DNA of 64,000 nucleotides from an uncultured Eubacteriales bacterium (GTDB lineage: Bacteria; Bacillota; Clostridia; Peptostreptococcales; Anaerovoracaceae): contig UQXL01000007.1 of assembly GCA_900545135.1 (NCBI GenBank), forward strand, positions 1 to 64,000, written 5' to 3'. Position numbers and translations under genes: made by a program. Shown here piece after piece: positions 40,936 through 49,295 of the stretch (its first letter is position 1; every line of letters begins with the position of its first letter). Below the pieces are notes generated by a model, which saw only the letters and a list, made by a program, of their open reading frames with translations, did no database searches and was not told the DNA's origin.

Positions 40936-42354
40936 ATGAAAAAACTTTCAATTAAGAAAAAAATAATGATATGGTTCGCTGCGGCTCTGCTCGTTTTGGT
41001 ACTGGCCACAAGCGCCTTTACTCTTTACATAAGCAAAGACGTGCTTAATCAGACAGCGCAGGAAAGATTGATGAACATCGTCAATTCCAACGCAGAGAAA
41101 ATAGAATTTTACAACAATCTGCAAGATAAGGAGCAAGAACCCTCAGACCTTTTTCTGTCTTACAAGGGCGGGATTCTTGAAATAGACGGCGATTTCTGCA
41201 ATTATTACGACGGGGTTTGCACCTCTCTCGTAGATTCAGACAACGCCCTAATTTATGGCGAAATGCCCTTCGTTTTACCTGAAGACGAGATTTTTTCCTT
41301 TACGTCAGTAGGCATGACCACATATAAGGGAGAAAAGTATTACATCTATGAAAAGAAGTTAAGCGGAGACAATCTGGACGGACTTTGGCTTCGCGGCTTC
41401 ATTTCGGAAAACGAAAGCAATCATATACTTTATACCGTGGCCAGAATGTTCCTTCTTATAGTTCCGTTCTTTGCCGTGGCTGCTCTGGTAGGGGGCTATG
41501 CCATAACCAGAAGATCATTTCTGCCGATAGAAAAAATATCCAACGCCGTGACGGAAATTTCCGACTCCGGAGACTTGTCGAGGCGCATAGATTTAGTCTC
41601 AGGAAATGATGAGCTCCATCAGCTGGCAAACAAGTTTGACGCCATGTTTGAACGGCTGGAAAACAATTTCAATGCAGAGAGACAGTTCACCTCAGATGCC
41701 TCCCATGAAATGCGAACGCCGATTTCCGTAATCCAGGCTCAGTGCGAATACGCATTGGACTTTGCCGATTCCGACGAAGAATACAAGGAAGCGCTGGAGG
41801 TCATTAAACGTCAAAGTAAAGCCCTTGCCTCCCTGCTTTCTCAGCTTCTGTTTTTTACCAGGCTTGAGCAGGGCACCGAAAATTATCAGCGTTCTTCATT
41901 AAACCTGAGCGACCTCATAAATACGGTATGTGACGACAGGCGAATACTTCTGACTCCAGCCCAAAGCCTTGATACTGATGTAGAGGAAAATGTATTCATC
42001 GACGGAAATTCCGACCTGCTTTACAGGCTTTTAAGCAATCTACTCGACAATGCCTACAAGTACAGTGGAGAAGAAGCCTGCGTTATTGTAACGTTAAAAG
42101 CTCAAAACGGTGTGGCCAAATTATCTGTATCCGATAATGGAATAGGCATTTCCCCGGAAAACCTCGATAAAATATGGAATCGCTTTTATCGCGAGGATTC
42201 TTCAAGAAGCAGCGATGAAAGCTTTGGCCTCGGACTTGCGATGGTAAAACAAATCTCTGATTTCCATGGAGCCACCGTCGAAGCACACAGCGAGCAAGGC
42301 AGAGGAAGCACCTTTACCTTTTCCGTTCCTTTTTCTCTCAGGCAACAGAAATAA
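40936..42354 (+). CDS. Sensor histidine kinase
   Basis: A 472-residue membrane kinase. Membrane segments at about 11-32 and 170-192 flank an extracytoplasmic sensor domain of about 135 residues, followed by HAMP (about 193-245), the HisKA site TSDASHEMRTPIS with His near 256, and the HATPase with NLLDNAYKY, SDNGIGIS and FGLGLAMVKQI boxes. Domain order is classic EnvZ/CutS-like. The signal is unknown; PepSY targets of such systems are often in the cell envelope. Confidence 0.94.
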   Translation: MKKLSIKKKIMIWFAAALLVLVLATSAFTLYISKDVLNQTAQERLMNIVNSNAEKIEFYNNLQDKEQEPSDLFLSYKGGILEIDGDFCNYYDGVCTSLVDSDNALIYGEMPFVLPEDEIFSFTSVGMTTYKGEKYYIYEKKLSGDNLDGLWLRGFISENESNHILYTVARMFLLIVPFFAVAALVGGYAITRRSFLPIEKISNAVTEISDSGDLSRRIDLVSGNDELHQLANKFDAMFERLENNFNAERQFTSDASHEMRTPISVIQAQCEYALDFADSDEEYKEALEVIKRQSKALASLLSQLLFFTRLEQGTENYQRSSLNLSDLINTVCDDRRILLTPAQSLDTDVEENVFIDGNSDLLYRLLSNLLDNAYKYSGEEACVIVTLKAQNGVAKLSVSDNGIGISPENLDKIWNRFYREDSSRSSDESFGLGLAMVKQISDFHGATVEAHSEQGRGSTFTFSVPFSLRQQK

Positions 42355-42368
42355 AAAAATTTTTATAT

Positions 42369-42401
42369 TTTAATCTTTCTTTAATCTTTACAAGGCATAA
42401 T
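42369..42401 (+). promoter_or_regulatory. OmpR-type boxes and promoter of the PepSY gene
   Basis: TTTAATC occurs at 42,369-42,375 and 42,380-42,386, an 11-base step typical for OmpR/PhoB-family dimers, followed ten bases later by a CATAAT -10 (42,396-42,401) with no good -35. This is the layout of a response-regulator-activated promoter and links the PepSY gene to the two-component system just upstream. Confidence 0.65.
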
Positions 42402-42440
42402 GAGGGCATAAAAGAGATAAAGCTAAATATGTAAAAATAA

Positions 42441-43142
42441 ATGGGAGGGTTAAAAATGAAAAGTATAAAAACGATGTTATCATCACCGAAAAAAATCGCA
42501 TTGTTCGCCATCTGCGCTGTTCTGATAATAGGAATACTCGCCTTTTCCGTATTATACGGCGTAGGCGCCATTTCAAACAATCAGGGCATCGGCCTTGAAA
42601 AGGCCACCAACGTGGCCTTGAAAGACGCAGGGTTCGAAGAATCTGAGGTTGCAGATCTCATAGGACACTACGACCGCGAAGACAACTTGAAGGTTTATGA
42701 AATTGAATTTTATGCCGACGGATTTGAATATGACTACGTCATATCTGCTGATAACGGTACAATTTTAGAATCCAACCGCGAACGTATAGTTCAAAGCCCC
42801 GGTATTCCTTACAAAGATGACTCTTCACAGGAGCAAGGCGATGATAATGCTCAGAGCAACAGCACTCAGACGCAGCAGCCGGATTCTCAGTCACAGCAGC
42901 AGACTTCCAAGCCGCAAACTGATTCTCAGTATATAGGGACAGATAAGGCAAAAGAAATCGCTCTCAGCCATTCCGGAGTCTCTGCTTCTTCTGCCACCTT
43001 TACAAAAACAAAGCTTGACAGGGATGACGGCATGTATTTATACGAAATAGATTTCCACGCAGGAAATCTTGAATATGAATATGAAATAAATGCGCTTACC
43101 GGCGATGTGGTAAATTTTGAAACAGAAAGCATATATGATTAA
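42441..43142 (+). CDS. PepSY-domain exported/membrane protein
   Basis: A 233-residue protein with one membrane segment (about 15-40, IALFAICAVLIIGILAFSV region) and two PepSY domains (about 50-105 and 165-230), each with KA...AL.DAG/HSG and YEIEF or YEIDF signatures. A Gln/Ser-rich linker (about 115-160, STQTQQPDSQSQQQ) separates them. PepSY domains are thought to inhibit peptidases or bind envelope components. The gene follows the histidine kinase and has OmpR-type boxes, so it is the probable output of this system. Confidence 0.88.
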   Translation: MGGLKMKSIKTMLSSPKKIALFAICAVLIIGILAFSVLYGVGAISNNQGIGLEKATNVALKDAGFEESEVADLIGHYDREDNLKVYEIEFYADGFEYDYVISADNGTILESNRERIVQSPGIPYKDDSSQEQGDDNAQSNSTQTQQPDSQSQQQTSKPQTDSQYIGTDKAKEIALSHSGVSASSATFTKTKLDRDDGMYLYEIDFHAGNLEYEYEINALTGDVVNFETESIYD

Positions 43143-43212
43143 AAATTGAGTTGCCAAAGGCACAAGCCGATAGAAAAGCATAAAAAGCCCGACACGCTCA
43201 TGACGTAACGGA

Positions 43213-43257
43213 AGAAAACAGGTATCAGTTTAAAGCTTGATGCTTGTTTTCTTTTTC
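43213..43257 (+). terminator. Terminator after the PepSY gene
   Basis: AGAAAACA at 43,213-43,220 pairs with TGTTTTCT at 43,245-43,252, extended by ATCA/TGAT inside, followed by TTTTTCC. About 70 bases after the PepSY stop. The 43,258-43,501 stretch before the convergent CoA-transferase gene shows no gene. Confidence 0.7.
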
Positions 43258-43501
43258 CGCTTTCTTCACATTTGCATTTCCAAAGGATTCTTTACCGCAA
43301 TGCCGCCGGAGAAGAAATATGAAAAGGAAACAATTGCCATTTTCTTAATCTTGGTAATAAATTCATGGCAAAAACGACAAACATGCGCCGTCCTTTCGGT
43401 TAGCGCATGTAGTTCATCCTGCAAAATGGCGTCAACACAGCTCAGAATCGCCGATTTCCCCAAGTCCGGCCTTTCCCCTGCGATTTATCAGTTTAAGCCT
43501 T

Positions 43502-44857
43502 TTACAGCAACTTGCTTGTATTTTTCCAAATTCCCATCTTTTCAGCGTCCTTTATCAACTGCTCTCTGAAGTCCGGATGAGCAATTCCAATGAGAAGCTC
43601 CGCTCTTTCCCATGTGGTCTTGCCCTTTAAATCTGCCGCTCCATATTCGGTCACTATAAAATTCGTAGCCATTCGAGGCGTAGTTACGATAGCTCCGGGC
43701 GCAAGTGCCGCTGAAATCAACGATTCAGTCTCTCCCCTGGAATTTACTCTGGTGGATGGCGTACACAGGAAGCTCTGGCCTCCGTCTGACTGGAAAGCTC
43801 CGAGCACAAAGTCAAGCTGTCCTCCTGTTCCGCTTATTTGTCTGTGTCCGTCTGATTCCGAGCATACCTGTCCGTAAAGGTCTACCTGAATACAACTGTT
43901 CACGGAAACAAAATTATTTATCTGTGAGATGGTGGCAATGGAATTCACATAATCTACCGGGGCATTACAGCAGATAGGATTGTCATCTATAAAATCATAA
44001 AGCTTTTTACTGCCGCCGGCGAAGGTATAAACAGCCTTGCCTCTGTCAATAGGCTTATTTCCCGTCAGCTTTCCTGCTTCAAACAAGGCTACATAAGCGT
44101 CCGTAAACATTTCTGTATGGGCATTGATATTTCTTAAATCAGAATCTGCTATCATCTGTCCTATACAGAGTGGCAAGCTTCCTATTCCCAATTGCAGCGT
44201 ACTGTGGCTTTTTATCTTCTCCACAACATGAGCCGCAATTTTTCTGTCTATCTCAGAAGGCTCTTTTGCCGAAAGCTCTGCCAGAGGGCTGTTGCTTCCT
44301 TCTACCACATAATCTATTCCGTACAAATTGAGCTGCGTCTGATAACCATGGGCTATCGGCATGTTGCGGTTCACCTCGACTATTATTTTTTTAGCCGATT
44401 TTATTACGCCCCACATATCTGCAACCTGAGGCCCAAGATTGAAATTTCCGTGTTCATCCATAGGAGCAACCTGAAACATCGCAATGTCTATATCATTGTT
44501 ATTGTTTATCCATAAAAACGGAAGCTCGCAGAACATCATCGGAATATACCAGCATCTGCCCTCTTTCGACATCATCCTGTCATTGCCGCTGAAATGCGCG
44601 GAGGCAAATCTTACCTGGTCATTGCTTTTAGTCGCTAAGAAAGTTTCAAAAGGCTTTTCTCTTATGGCCACCGTGCTTATAACCGTTATATCTTTCAATT
44701 CGTCGGCGCGCTTAGCTATCGCTTTATCTATGTCCACTATAGAACCGCAGCCAAGGCCAAAGTGAAGCCTGTCCCCCGGTTTAATCATCTGAGCGGCTTG
44801 TTCAGCAGTAATCAATTTTTTCTTATACTCTTCTTTTAAATTAGATACCTTGTACAT
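43502..44857 (-). CDS. Acetyl-CoA hydrolase / 4-hydroxybutyrate or butyrate CoA-transferase family protein
   Basis: A 451-residue class I CoA-transferase of the Cat/AbfT type. The catalytic glutamate is in NAHTEMFTDAYV near residue 240, and TGGQLDFVLGAFQSDGGQS near 343 is the CoA-binding region. It exchanges CoA between acetate and butyrate, 4-hydroxybutyrate or a related acid and would let fermentation conserve thioester energy. Specificity (butyryl-CoA:acetate or 4-hydroxybutyrate) cannot be decided from sequence alone. Monocistronic. Confidence 0.88.
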   Translation of the reverse strand: MYKVSNLKEEYKKKLITAEQAAQMIKPGDRLHFGLGCGSIVDIDKAIAKRADELKDITVISTVAIREKPFETFLATKSNDQVRFASAHFSGNDRMMSKEGRCWYIPMMFCELPFLWINNNNDIDIAMFQVAPMDEHGNFNLGPQVADMWGVIKSAKKIIVEVNRNMPIAHGYQTQLNLYGIDYVVEGSNSPLAELSAKEPSEIDRKIAAHVVEKIKSHSTLQLGIGSLPLCIGQMIADSDLRNINAHTEMFTDAYVALFEAGKLTGNKPIDRGKAVYTFAGGSKKLYDFIDDNPICCNAPVDYVNSIATISQINNFVSVNSCIQVDLYGQVCSESDGHRQISGTGGQLDFVLGAFQSDGGQSFLCTPSTRVNSRGETESLISAALAPGAIVTTPRMATNFIVTEYGAADLKGKTTWERAELLIGIAHPDFREQLIKDAEKMGIWKNTSKLL

Positions 44858-45142
44858 TAACTACCCCATTTTACTTTCTTTAAAATATTCTCCGCATGAT
44901 TGCATGCTCTCCGAAATTAAAATATTGCGATTAAATTGTTCAAAAGCCTTGGCCTTGTTAGCTTTTTAACAATTCTTTTTCATTATACACTAAAAATTTA
45001 AAAATAACAACAAAAAAATCTATTATTTTTCTGCAAAAGATGATATTATATATACGGCAAAAGTTTTAGGCCGTTTTCATCGAAGGGTGCATTTTCTTTG
45101 CAGCTTATCGGATTATCATCACGGCTTATCAAAACTTGATAT

Positions 45143-45217
45143 GTCTCCGTAGTTAAATGGATATAACAGTGCTCTCCTAAAGCATAGTTGGCGGTTCGAT
45201 TCCGCCCGGGGATACCA
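45143..45217 (+). tRNA. tRNA-Arg (anticodon CCT)
   Basis: A complete cloverleaf: acceptor GTCTCCG/CGGGGAT with G-T pairs, anticodon arm GTGCT-CTCCTAA-AGCAT with CCT anticodon, T-arm GGCGG-TTCGATT-CCGCC and encoded CCA at 45,215-45,217. It reads the AGG codon. A terminator follows immediately. No duplicate of its 3' end was seen at the far side of the neighbouring island. Confidence 0.95.
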
Positions 45218-45218
45218 T

Positions 45219-45266
45219 AAAAAACGCTGTGAACCTTTTATATAAGGAGCACAGCGTTTTTTATTA
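45219..45266 (+). terminator. Terminator after tRNA-Arg
   Basis: AAAACGCTGTG and CACAGCGTTTT form an 11-bp stem around an 18-base loop, followed by TTATT. It starts two bases after the tRNA CCA end. Confidence 0.88.
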
Positions 45267-45386
45267 ACTTTCCTTTTTAAACTGCTCTCATAGCGGCAAA
45301 CTGTTTCCAAAACTTTCTTTAGTGACATTATCACTGTACCGTGGCTAAATAAGTTGTATTATAAATAAAAAAGGAGGATATATCTT

Positions 45387-45689
45387 ATGGAAATGTTGAT
45401 AGATAAAAAATTAAAAACCGAAATCGGCGCTACAGGAGAAAAATTCATACAGATATATACACAAATCTGCGGAGGCTGAGCGGGAACGTTCGTGAACGTA
45501 CTGGCAAGGTTTGTCAGCAAAGAAGATGCGGAAGAGCTTAAGCGAAGCGGCTATTACTGCAAGGAACAAGACGGCATTGAAGTCCTGATTCCGCGCCGCG
45601 GAATTTCAGTCAACGATAAAGTATATCTGGGCCTTACAAAATTCTTGTGGGCTAAGAACATAATCGTAAGAGGAATGACCGCCGTATAA
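45387..45689 (+). CDS. Probable selenoprotein with CGGU redox motif (in-frame UGA)
   Basis: An ATG at 45,387 with AAGGAGG nine bases upstream opens a frame that meets TGA at 45,477-45,479 and continues coding to a TAA at 45,689, 100 residues in all if TGA is selenocysteine. Around it the protein reads TQICGG-U-AGTFVNVL: Cys 28 and Sec 31 make a CxxU pair. A hairpin with a GGU loop lies 21-38 bases after the TGA, as in bacterial SECIS elements. The part after TGA has no ribosome site of its own. I do not recognise the family; a CxxU pair suggests a thiol/selenol redox protein. Standard gene finders would call only the 65-codon 3' part. Confidence 0.75.
45501..45517 (+). promoter_or_regulatory. 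SECIS-like hairpin
   Basis: CTGGCAA-GGT-TTGTCAG is a 7-bp stem (one G-U pair) with a GGU loop. The loop is 28 bases after the TGA; bacterial SECIS loops with a conserved GGU or G-U lie roughly 16-37 bases after UGA and are read by SelB. The position is inside the coding region, as required in bacteria. Confidence 0.65.
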
Positions 45690-45892
45690 AAGAGACTTTC
45701 TTCAAAACATTATACGCTTAAAAAGCCATGCTCTCCAGACAATCACATAATCGTATAATTCAATAAACCATGTGTTTCCATACAGTTTTCAACAAAAATT
45801 ATGGTATTTCATTCTTGAATTATACGATTTGACATGTTAAAATAAAGTCGAATTTCTAAATCTGTTTTTATTTTGCAGGAGGAGGTTATGAC

Positions 45893-46513
45893 GTGCCAAA
45901 GGTAGCTTATTCTGAGAAGGATAGAGAGCACATTAGAGCGGAACTTGTTAGAGTTGCTCTTGAACTGATGGCAAAACAGGGCATACAACATACTACCGTG
46001 GAGCAAATATATAAAAAGGTTGGGATTTCACGAACTTTCTTTTATTCTTTTTTCGCAACGAAAGAAGATTTGGTCGTTGAAACGCTGTACTTACAACAGC
46101 CTAAAATCATTGAATATGTACAAAGGCTGATGGCCAATCCCGCTTTGAACTGGCGTGATGCCGTGAAACAATTTCTCTGTGCCTGTTGCTATGGAGAAAA
46201 AAATGGTATTGCTGTTTTAACGATTGAAGAACAACAGCTTCTTTTCAAACGTCTGTCAAAGGAAAGTTATCAAATGTTCCGTAAAAAGCAGTTCCGTCTT
46301 TTTGGAGAAATTTTAGAAAACTTTGGAATAAAGGCAGACACAGCAAGGATCAATCTATTTACAAATTTAAGTTTGACGATAATGGTTGTACGCAGAGCTA
46401 TTCCCGATACACTACCCTTGTTTGTTCCCGAAGCTGCCGATGAAACGGTTGACTTTCAAATAAACGCTATTGTCGATGCCCTGGAAAAATTAAAAACAGC
46501 GCCTACACCTTAA
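45893..46513 (+). CDS. TetR-family transcriptional regulator
   Basis: A 206-residue TetR-type repressor. The N-terminal helix-turn-helix is VALELMAKQGIQHTTVEQIYKKVGISRTFFYSFFATKEDLV (given here only as the region of residues 20-60); the ligand-binding helices follow. GTG is the start: AGGAGGAGG precedes it by eight bases and the nearby ATG is out of frame. It is the first gene of a low-GC island that includes a dead recombinase, so it may be transferred DNA. Target unknown. Confidence 0.88.
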   Translation: MPKVAYSEKDREHIRAELVRVALELMAKQGIQHTTVEQIYKKVGISRTFFYSFFATKEDLVVETLYLQQPKIIEYVQRLMANPALNWRDAVKQFLCACCYGEKNGIAVLTIEEQQLLFKRLSKESYQMFRKKQFRLFGEILENFGIKADTARINLFTNLSLTIMVVRRAIPDTLPLFVPEAADETVDFQINAIVDALEKLKTAPTP

Positions 46514-46526
46514 ATGATGGGTATAG

Positions 46527-46573
46527 AAAATCCGTCCGAATATTATGTTTCGGCCTTATATTCAGACGGATTT
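46527..46573 (+). terminator. Terminator-like hairpin after the TetR gene
   Basis: AAATCCGTC and GACGGATTT pair, extended inside by GAATAT/ATATTC, giving a long stem 14 bases after the TetR stop. The T-run is weak (TTTCGCTTT). Confidence 0.65.
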
Positions 46574-46621
46574 CGCTTTAATCAAAATAAAAACAATTTT
46601 AAATATTTACACTTATTTTAT

Positions 46622-46849
46622 ATGATAGATACTAAAGTAAAACACAAAGGGGAACATACGATAAAGGTATTTGATCTGTTCGTAAGCAAATATCCACCGG
46701 ATAATGACTTGTGAAAACCTACCGCGGAAACGCTGGAGAAATTTCTGAGAGTGGGTCTATTTCAAGAAGCCTTTGCTAAATATGGCAGCCTTTCGGAAAA
46801 CGAGAGGAGATTACATATTATCTCGTGGTTTGAGTTTAGCGGAGATTGA
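46622..46849 (+). pseudogene. Degenerate small open frame in the island
   Basis: A frame beginning MIDTKVKHKGEHTIKVFDLF is broken by a TGA at 46,712-46,714 and then continues with KPTAETLEKFLRVGL and SLSENERRLHIISWFEF to a TGA at 46,847. Composition looks protein-like on both sides of the break. There is no hairpin or redox context to suggest selenocysteine. It is probably a decayed accessory gene of the island; the family is not recognised. The rest of 46,574-46,994 shows nothing else. Confidence 0.4.
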
Positions 46850-46994
46850 ATATATTTTGTCAGAGAAGTAGAATAATCACCGGCTCCAGATAAAGGAATA
46901 TGACACTTATCAAAATCAATTCATTTATGATACTGTGGGTACTGCCCTATCCAGTCTCATATAAAAACATTTAAACATTTAGGAGGAAAATATC

Positions 46995-47480
46995 ATGGGA
47001 TTTTTTGGCAAGTTATTTAAGGGTCCTGAAATTGACATGGAAAAGAGCAACGCAAATGCAAAGAAAATGCGTGCCCTGTTTAATCAGGTTGTAGAAAATG
47101 GGGACAATTACAGACTGATTTTCGGCTATACCGAGGATGTGAGCCGTTTCAATTATGGCTTTGTTCATGGGAGCAAAACAAAGATCGGCAATTTAATTGT
47201 AGGCTGGAACGAAACCAGTCAGACGATCGTGGTCGTTCCCACAGTGCCCGACCTTTCCGTCTGCGGTGATCCGACCTACTATCGCCGTTCTGAAATTTTG
47301 AAAGCATACCGGAATAAGTACCCTACCGATGCTTTCATCATTTACCCGGACAAAAAGGGGTACATTGGTATCAATGCCTACGACTGGCTGGAAGATGAAA
47401 AACTGTATGTTTATGTATCACAGGATGATGAGTTAGCCGCTTTTACCGACTTCTTTATGAACCGTTTTGCGACAAAGTGA
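46995..47480 (+). CDS. Conserved hypothetical protein
   Basis: A 161-residue soluble protein starting MGFFGKLFKGPEIDMEKS with a strong AGGAGGAAAAT ribosome site. Segments such as YTEDVSRFNYGFVHGS, GNLIVGW and DAFIIYPDKKGYIGINAYDWLEDE suggest a compact alpha/beta protein seen in clostridial accessory regions, but I cannot name a function. It is followed after eight bases by a small membrane protein gene, and the two may form a pair. Confidence 0.7.
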   Translation: MGFFGKLFKGPEIDMEKSNANAKKMRALFNQVVENGDNYRLIFGYTEDVSRFNYGFVHGSKTKIGNLIVGWNETSQTIVVVPTVPDLSVCGDPTYYRRSEILKAYRNKYPTDAFIIYPDKKGYIGINAYDWLEDEKLYVYVSQDDELAAFTDFFMNRFATK

Positions 47481-47488
47481 GGTAAAAG

Positions 47489-47659
47489 ATGCCTATTGGA
47501 GAAATTGGATCATTCCTGCTGCTTCTTGTGGTCGTGTTTCTATTTGGCAATCTGTGGTTTCATTTTATAGAAGCAATATTGCGGCGGATCAAAAAACTAT
47601 TTACACGTCACAAAAAACCTCCGGCATGGCATCCTCTCCCTCCGGACAAGGAGGATTGA
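47489..47659 (+). CDS. Small single-pass membrane protein (56 aa)
   Basis: A 56-residue frame starting MPIGEIGSFLLLLVVVFLFG with GAGG six bases ahead of the ATG. One membrane helix spans about residues 7-28, followed by a basic stretch RRIKKLFTRHKK and a Pro-rich end PPAWHPLPPDKED. It directly follows the hypothetical gene at 46,995. A second short frame (47,662-47,844) starts right after it and runs out of frame into the recombinase remnant; only its first 28 codons look protein-like. Confidence 0.6.
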   Translation: MPIGEIGSFLLLLVVVFLFGNLWFHFIEAILRRIKKLFTRHKKPPAWHPLPPDKED

Positions 47660-47749
47660 GAATGTTTGCTATAAACGAGATTAGGAAACGGGCGCAGCAA
47701 GCATCCGCCTCTGTAAAAAAGACATTTGAAAAAAGCGAGGAACTAATCG

Positions 47750-48451
47750 ATGAACAGGAACAAAAGTATTTTCTCCGGTCTTCTCTATTGTGCCGACTGC
47801 GGCGCAAAGCCTTATTATTGTACCTGCAATACCTACAAAGATGAGTCACAGAATCATTTTGTCTGTTCAAACTATAAGAGCAATACGGGTTCCTGTCAAA
47901 TTCACTACATCCATGAAGTCACGCTATATAAGCGGATCTTGGAATGTATCCGGGGAACGCTGACCTATGTGCGTTTATTCCGAGAAAATTTTATACAAGA
48001 GATGCTGGAACGGGATTAAGCCGGTCGAAAAGCGGAACTGGTACAGACGCGGGAAGCCCTCTCCGGGACTCAGAAGAGTATGGAGGATTTAGACAAGATT
48101 ATTCAAAGGCTTTATGAAAATTTCGTGCTTGGGAAATTAAGCAACCGCCGTTTTTGAAAACTCTCGGCATAGTATGAAACAGAGCAGGAAGAAATTCAGA
48201 GGCTTGCTATTCCGCTGGAACAGGAAATTAAAAATGAAGCTGGACAGATTACCGATATAGAGCGTCTCCTTCAGCTTGCTGACAGGTATTCCGACTTACA
48301 GGAACTTAATACCGCTACGGTAAATGAACTGATTGAAAAGATCGTGATCTACAGTCCGAAGAAGATTGGCGGTAAGAAACATGTCACGATTGAGGTTTAC
48401 TTTACTTGTGTAGGAAAAATCCGTATTCTACTTGCAAAGCCGGAACTGTAG
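47750..48451 (+). pseudogene. Large serine recombinase, C-terminal fragment with three stops
   Basis: One continuous frame encodes the zinc-ribbon and coiled-coil end of a large serine recombinase: IFSGLLYCADCGAKPYYCTC, then HFVCSNYKSNTGSCQIHYI, YENFVLGKLSNRRF and LNTATVNELIEKIVIYSPKK. It is broken by TAA at 48,017, TGA at 48,155 and TAG at 48,170, without frameshift. The catalytic N-terminal domain is absent. It marks the former end of an integrative element whose surviving cargo may be the genes from the TetR gene onward. Confidence 0.88.
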
Positions 48452-48461
48452 GCAGAAGTAA

Positions 48462-48495
48462 AAAAACCGGTGTGACTTTAGCCACGCCGGTTTCA
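48462..48495. terminator. Terminator between the recombinase remnant and the flavin reductase gene
   Basis: AAACCGG-GTG and CAC-CCGGTTT form a stem around ACTTTAGC. The minus-strand reading has TTTTTTTAC after the stem, so it mainly ends the leftward flavin reductase transcript. Confidence 0.8.
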
Positions 48496-48566
48496 TCAGA
48501 AAATTTATTTACTTCCTTATGTGCCTCCCTCAAAAGCGCGAGCTCTTATTTGCAGCTTACTCTTTT

Positions 48567-49139
48567 TTATTTCTGTTTTTTCAGCTTCAGGCCGTCGCTG
48601 AAGGCTTCTCCGACACGCTCGCCCATCTTGTAATAGCCATGGGTATACGGGTCGAAAGCTATGGCCTTGACAAGAGACATATCAAGCTTTCCGTCCGGCA
48701 TAATGCTTTCGTCAGCTGTAACATTCAAAACCTTTCCGATAACGCCACAGCCATATTCATTCTTCTGATACTCAATGTACTTACATTCCATGCATAATGG
48801 AAACTCGTTGATGACAGGAGCGTCTACGGTTTCTGCCTTGCTGGCGGTGAGCCCGGATTTTTCTAGCTTGTTCGTAATGCTATTGCCTGATTCTATCCCG
48901 AAATAATCTGCTTCAGCTACGTGAGCAGCATCGGCAATGCTTACCGTGAAGGCTCCTCTTTCCTTTATATTTTTTACCGTCTTATGAGTTTCTGTCAGGT
49001 TAAGAGCGACCGTTCCTCTCTCCTGCATCATTCCCCATGCGGCGTTCATGACATTTACGCTTCCGTCTTCATTATAAGTAGCGACCATCAGAACCGGCAT
49101 CGGGAAAATGCCCTCGGTAATATTCAGTTTTTTTCTCAT
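48567..49139 (-). CDS. Flavin reductase-like FMN-binding split-barrel protein
   Basis: A 190-residue flavoredoxin / flavin-reductase domain protein. MPVLMVATYNEDGSVNVMNAAWG near residue 14 and ERGAFTVSIADAAHVAEADYFG near 60-81 are the FMN-binding strands; EFPLCMECKYIEY near 113 contains two cysteines. Such proteins transfer electrons between pyridine nucleotides or ferredoxin and flavin. Monocistronic, with its own terminator. Confidence 0.87.
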   Translation of the reverse strand: MRKKLNITEGIFPMPVLMVATYNEDGSVNVMNAAWGMMQERGTVALNLTETHKTVKNIKERGAFTVSIADAAHVAEADYFGIESGNSITNKLEKSGLTASKAETVDAPVINEFPLCMECKYIEYQKNEYGCGVIGKVLNVTADESIMPDGKLDMSLVKAIAFDPYTHGYYKMGERVGEAFSDGLKLKKQK

Positions 49140-49295
49140 AAAAACACCTCTTTTCTACAGATATGTTGACAACCTCACGATGTCAAATATAATTATAATC
49201 AGTAGCTTGGAAATTAACAAATGCTGATGCTTGCGCATGTTATCCATATGAAACTTTAGCCCGCAGGTCTACGGGGAAGAAAAGGAGAAGAAAAA

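Noticed and set aside
45492..45689. Independent 65-residue gene starting at GTG
   Set aside because: No ribosome site precedes the GTG, and coding-quality sequence with a strong ribosome site continues upstream through the TGA.
46514..46714. 66-codon gene directly after the TetR stop
   Set aside because: Its first third is the terminator hairpin; only the part from 46,622 looks protein-like and that is broken by a stop.
46622..46849. Second selenoprotein (TGA at 46,712)
   Set aside because: No Cys partner near the TGA, no GGU-loop hairpin in range, and the surrounding island is decaying; a nonsense mutation is more likely.
45893..48451. Island integrated into tRNA-Arg
   Set aside because: The recombinase is of the serine type, which rarely uses tRNA 3' ends, and no copy of the tRNA 3' end was seen near 48.4 kb; the selenoprotein gene lies between.
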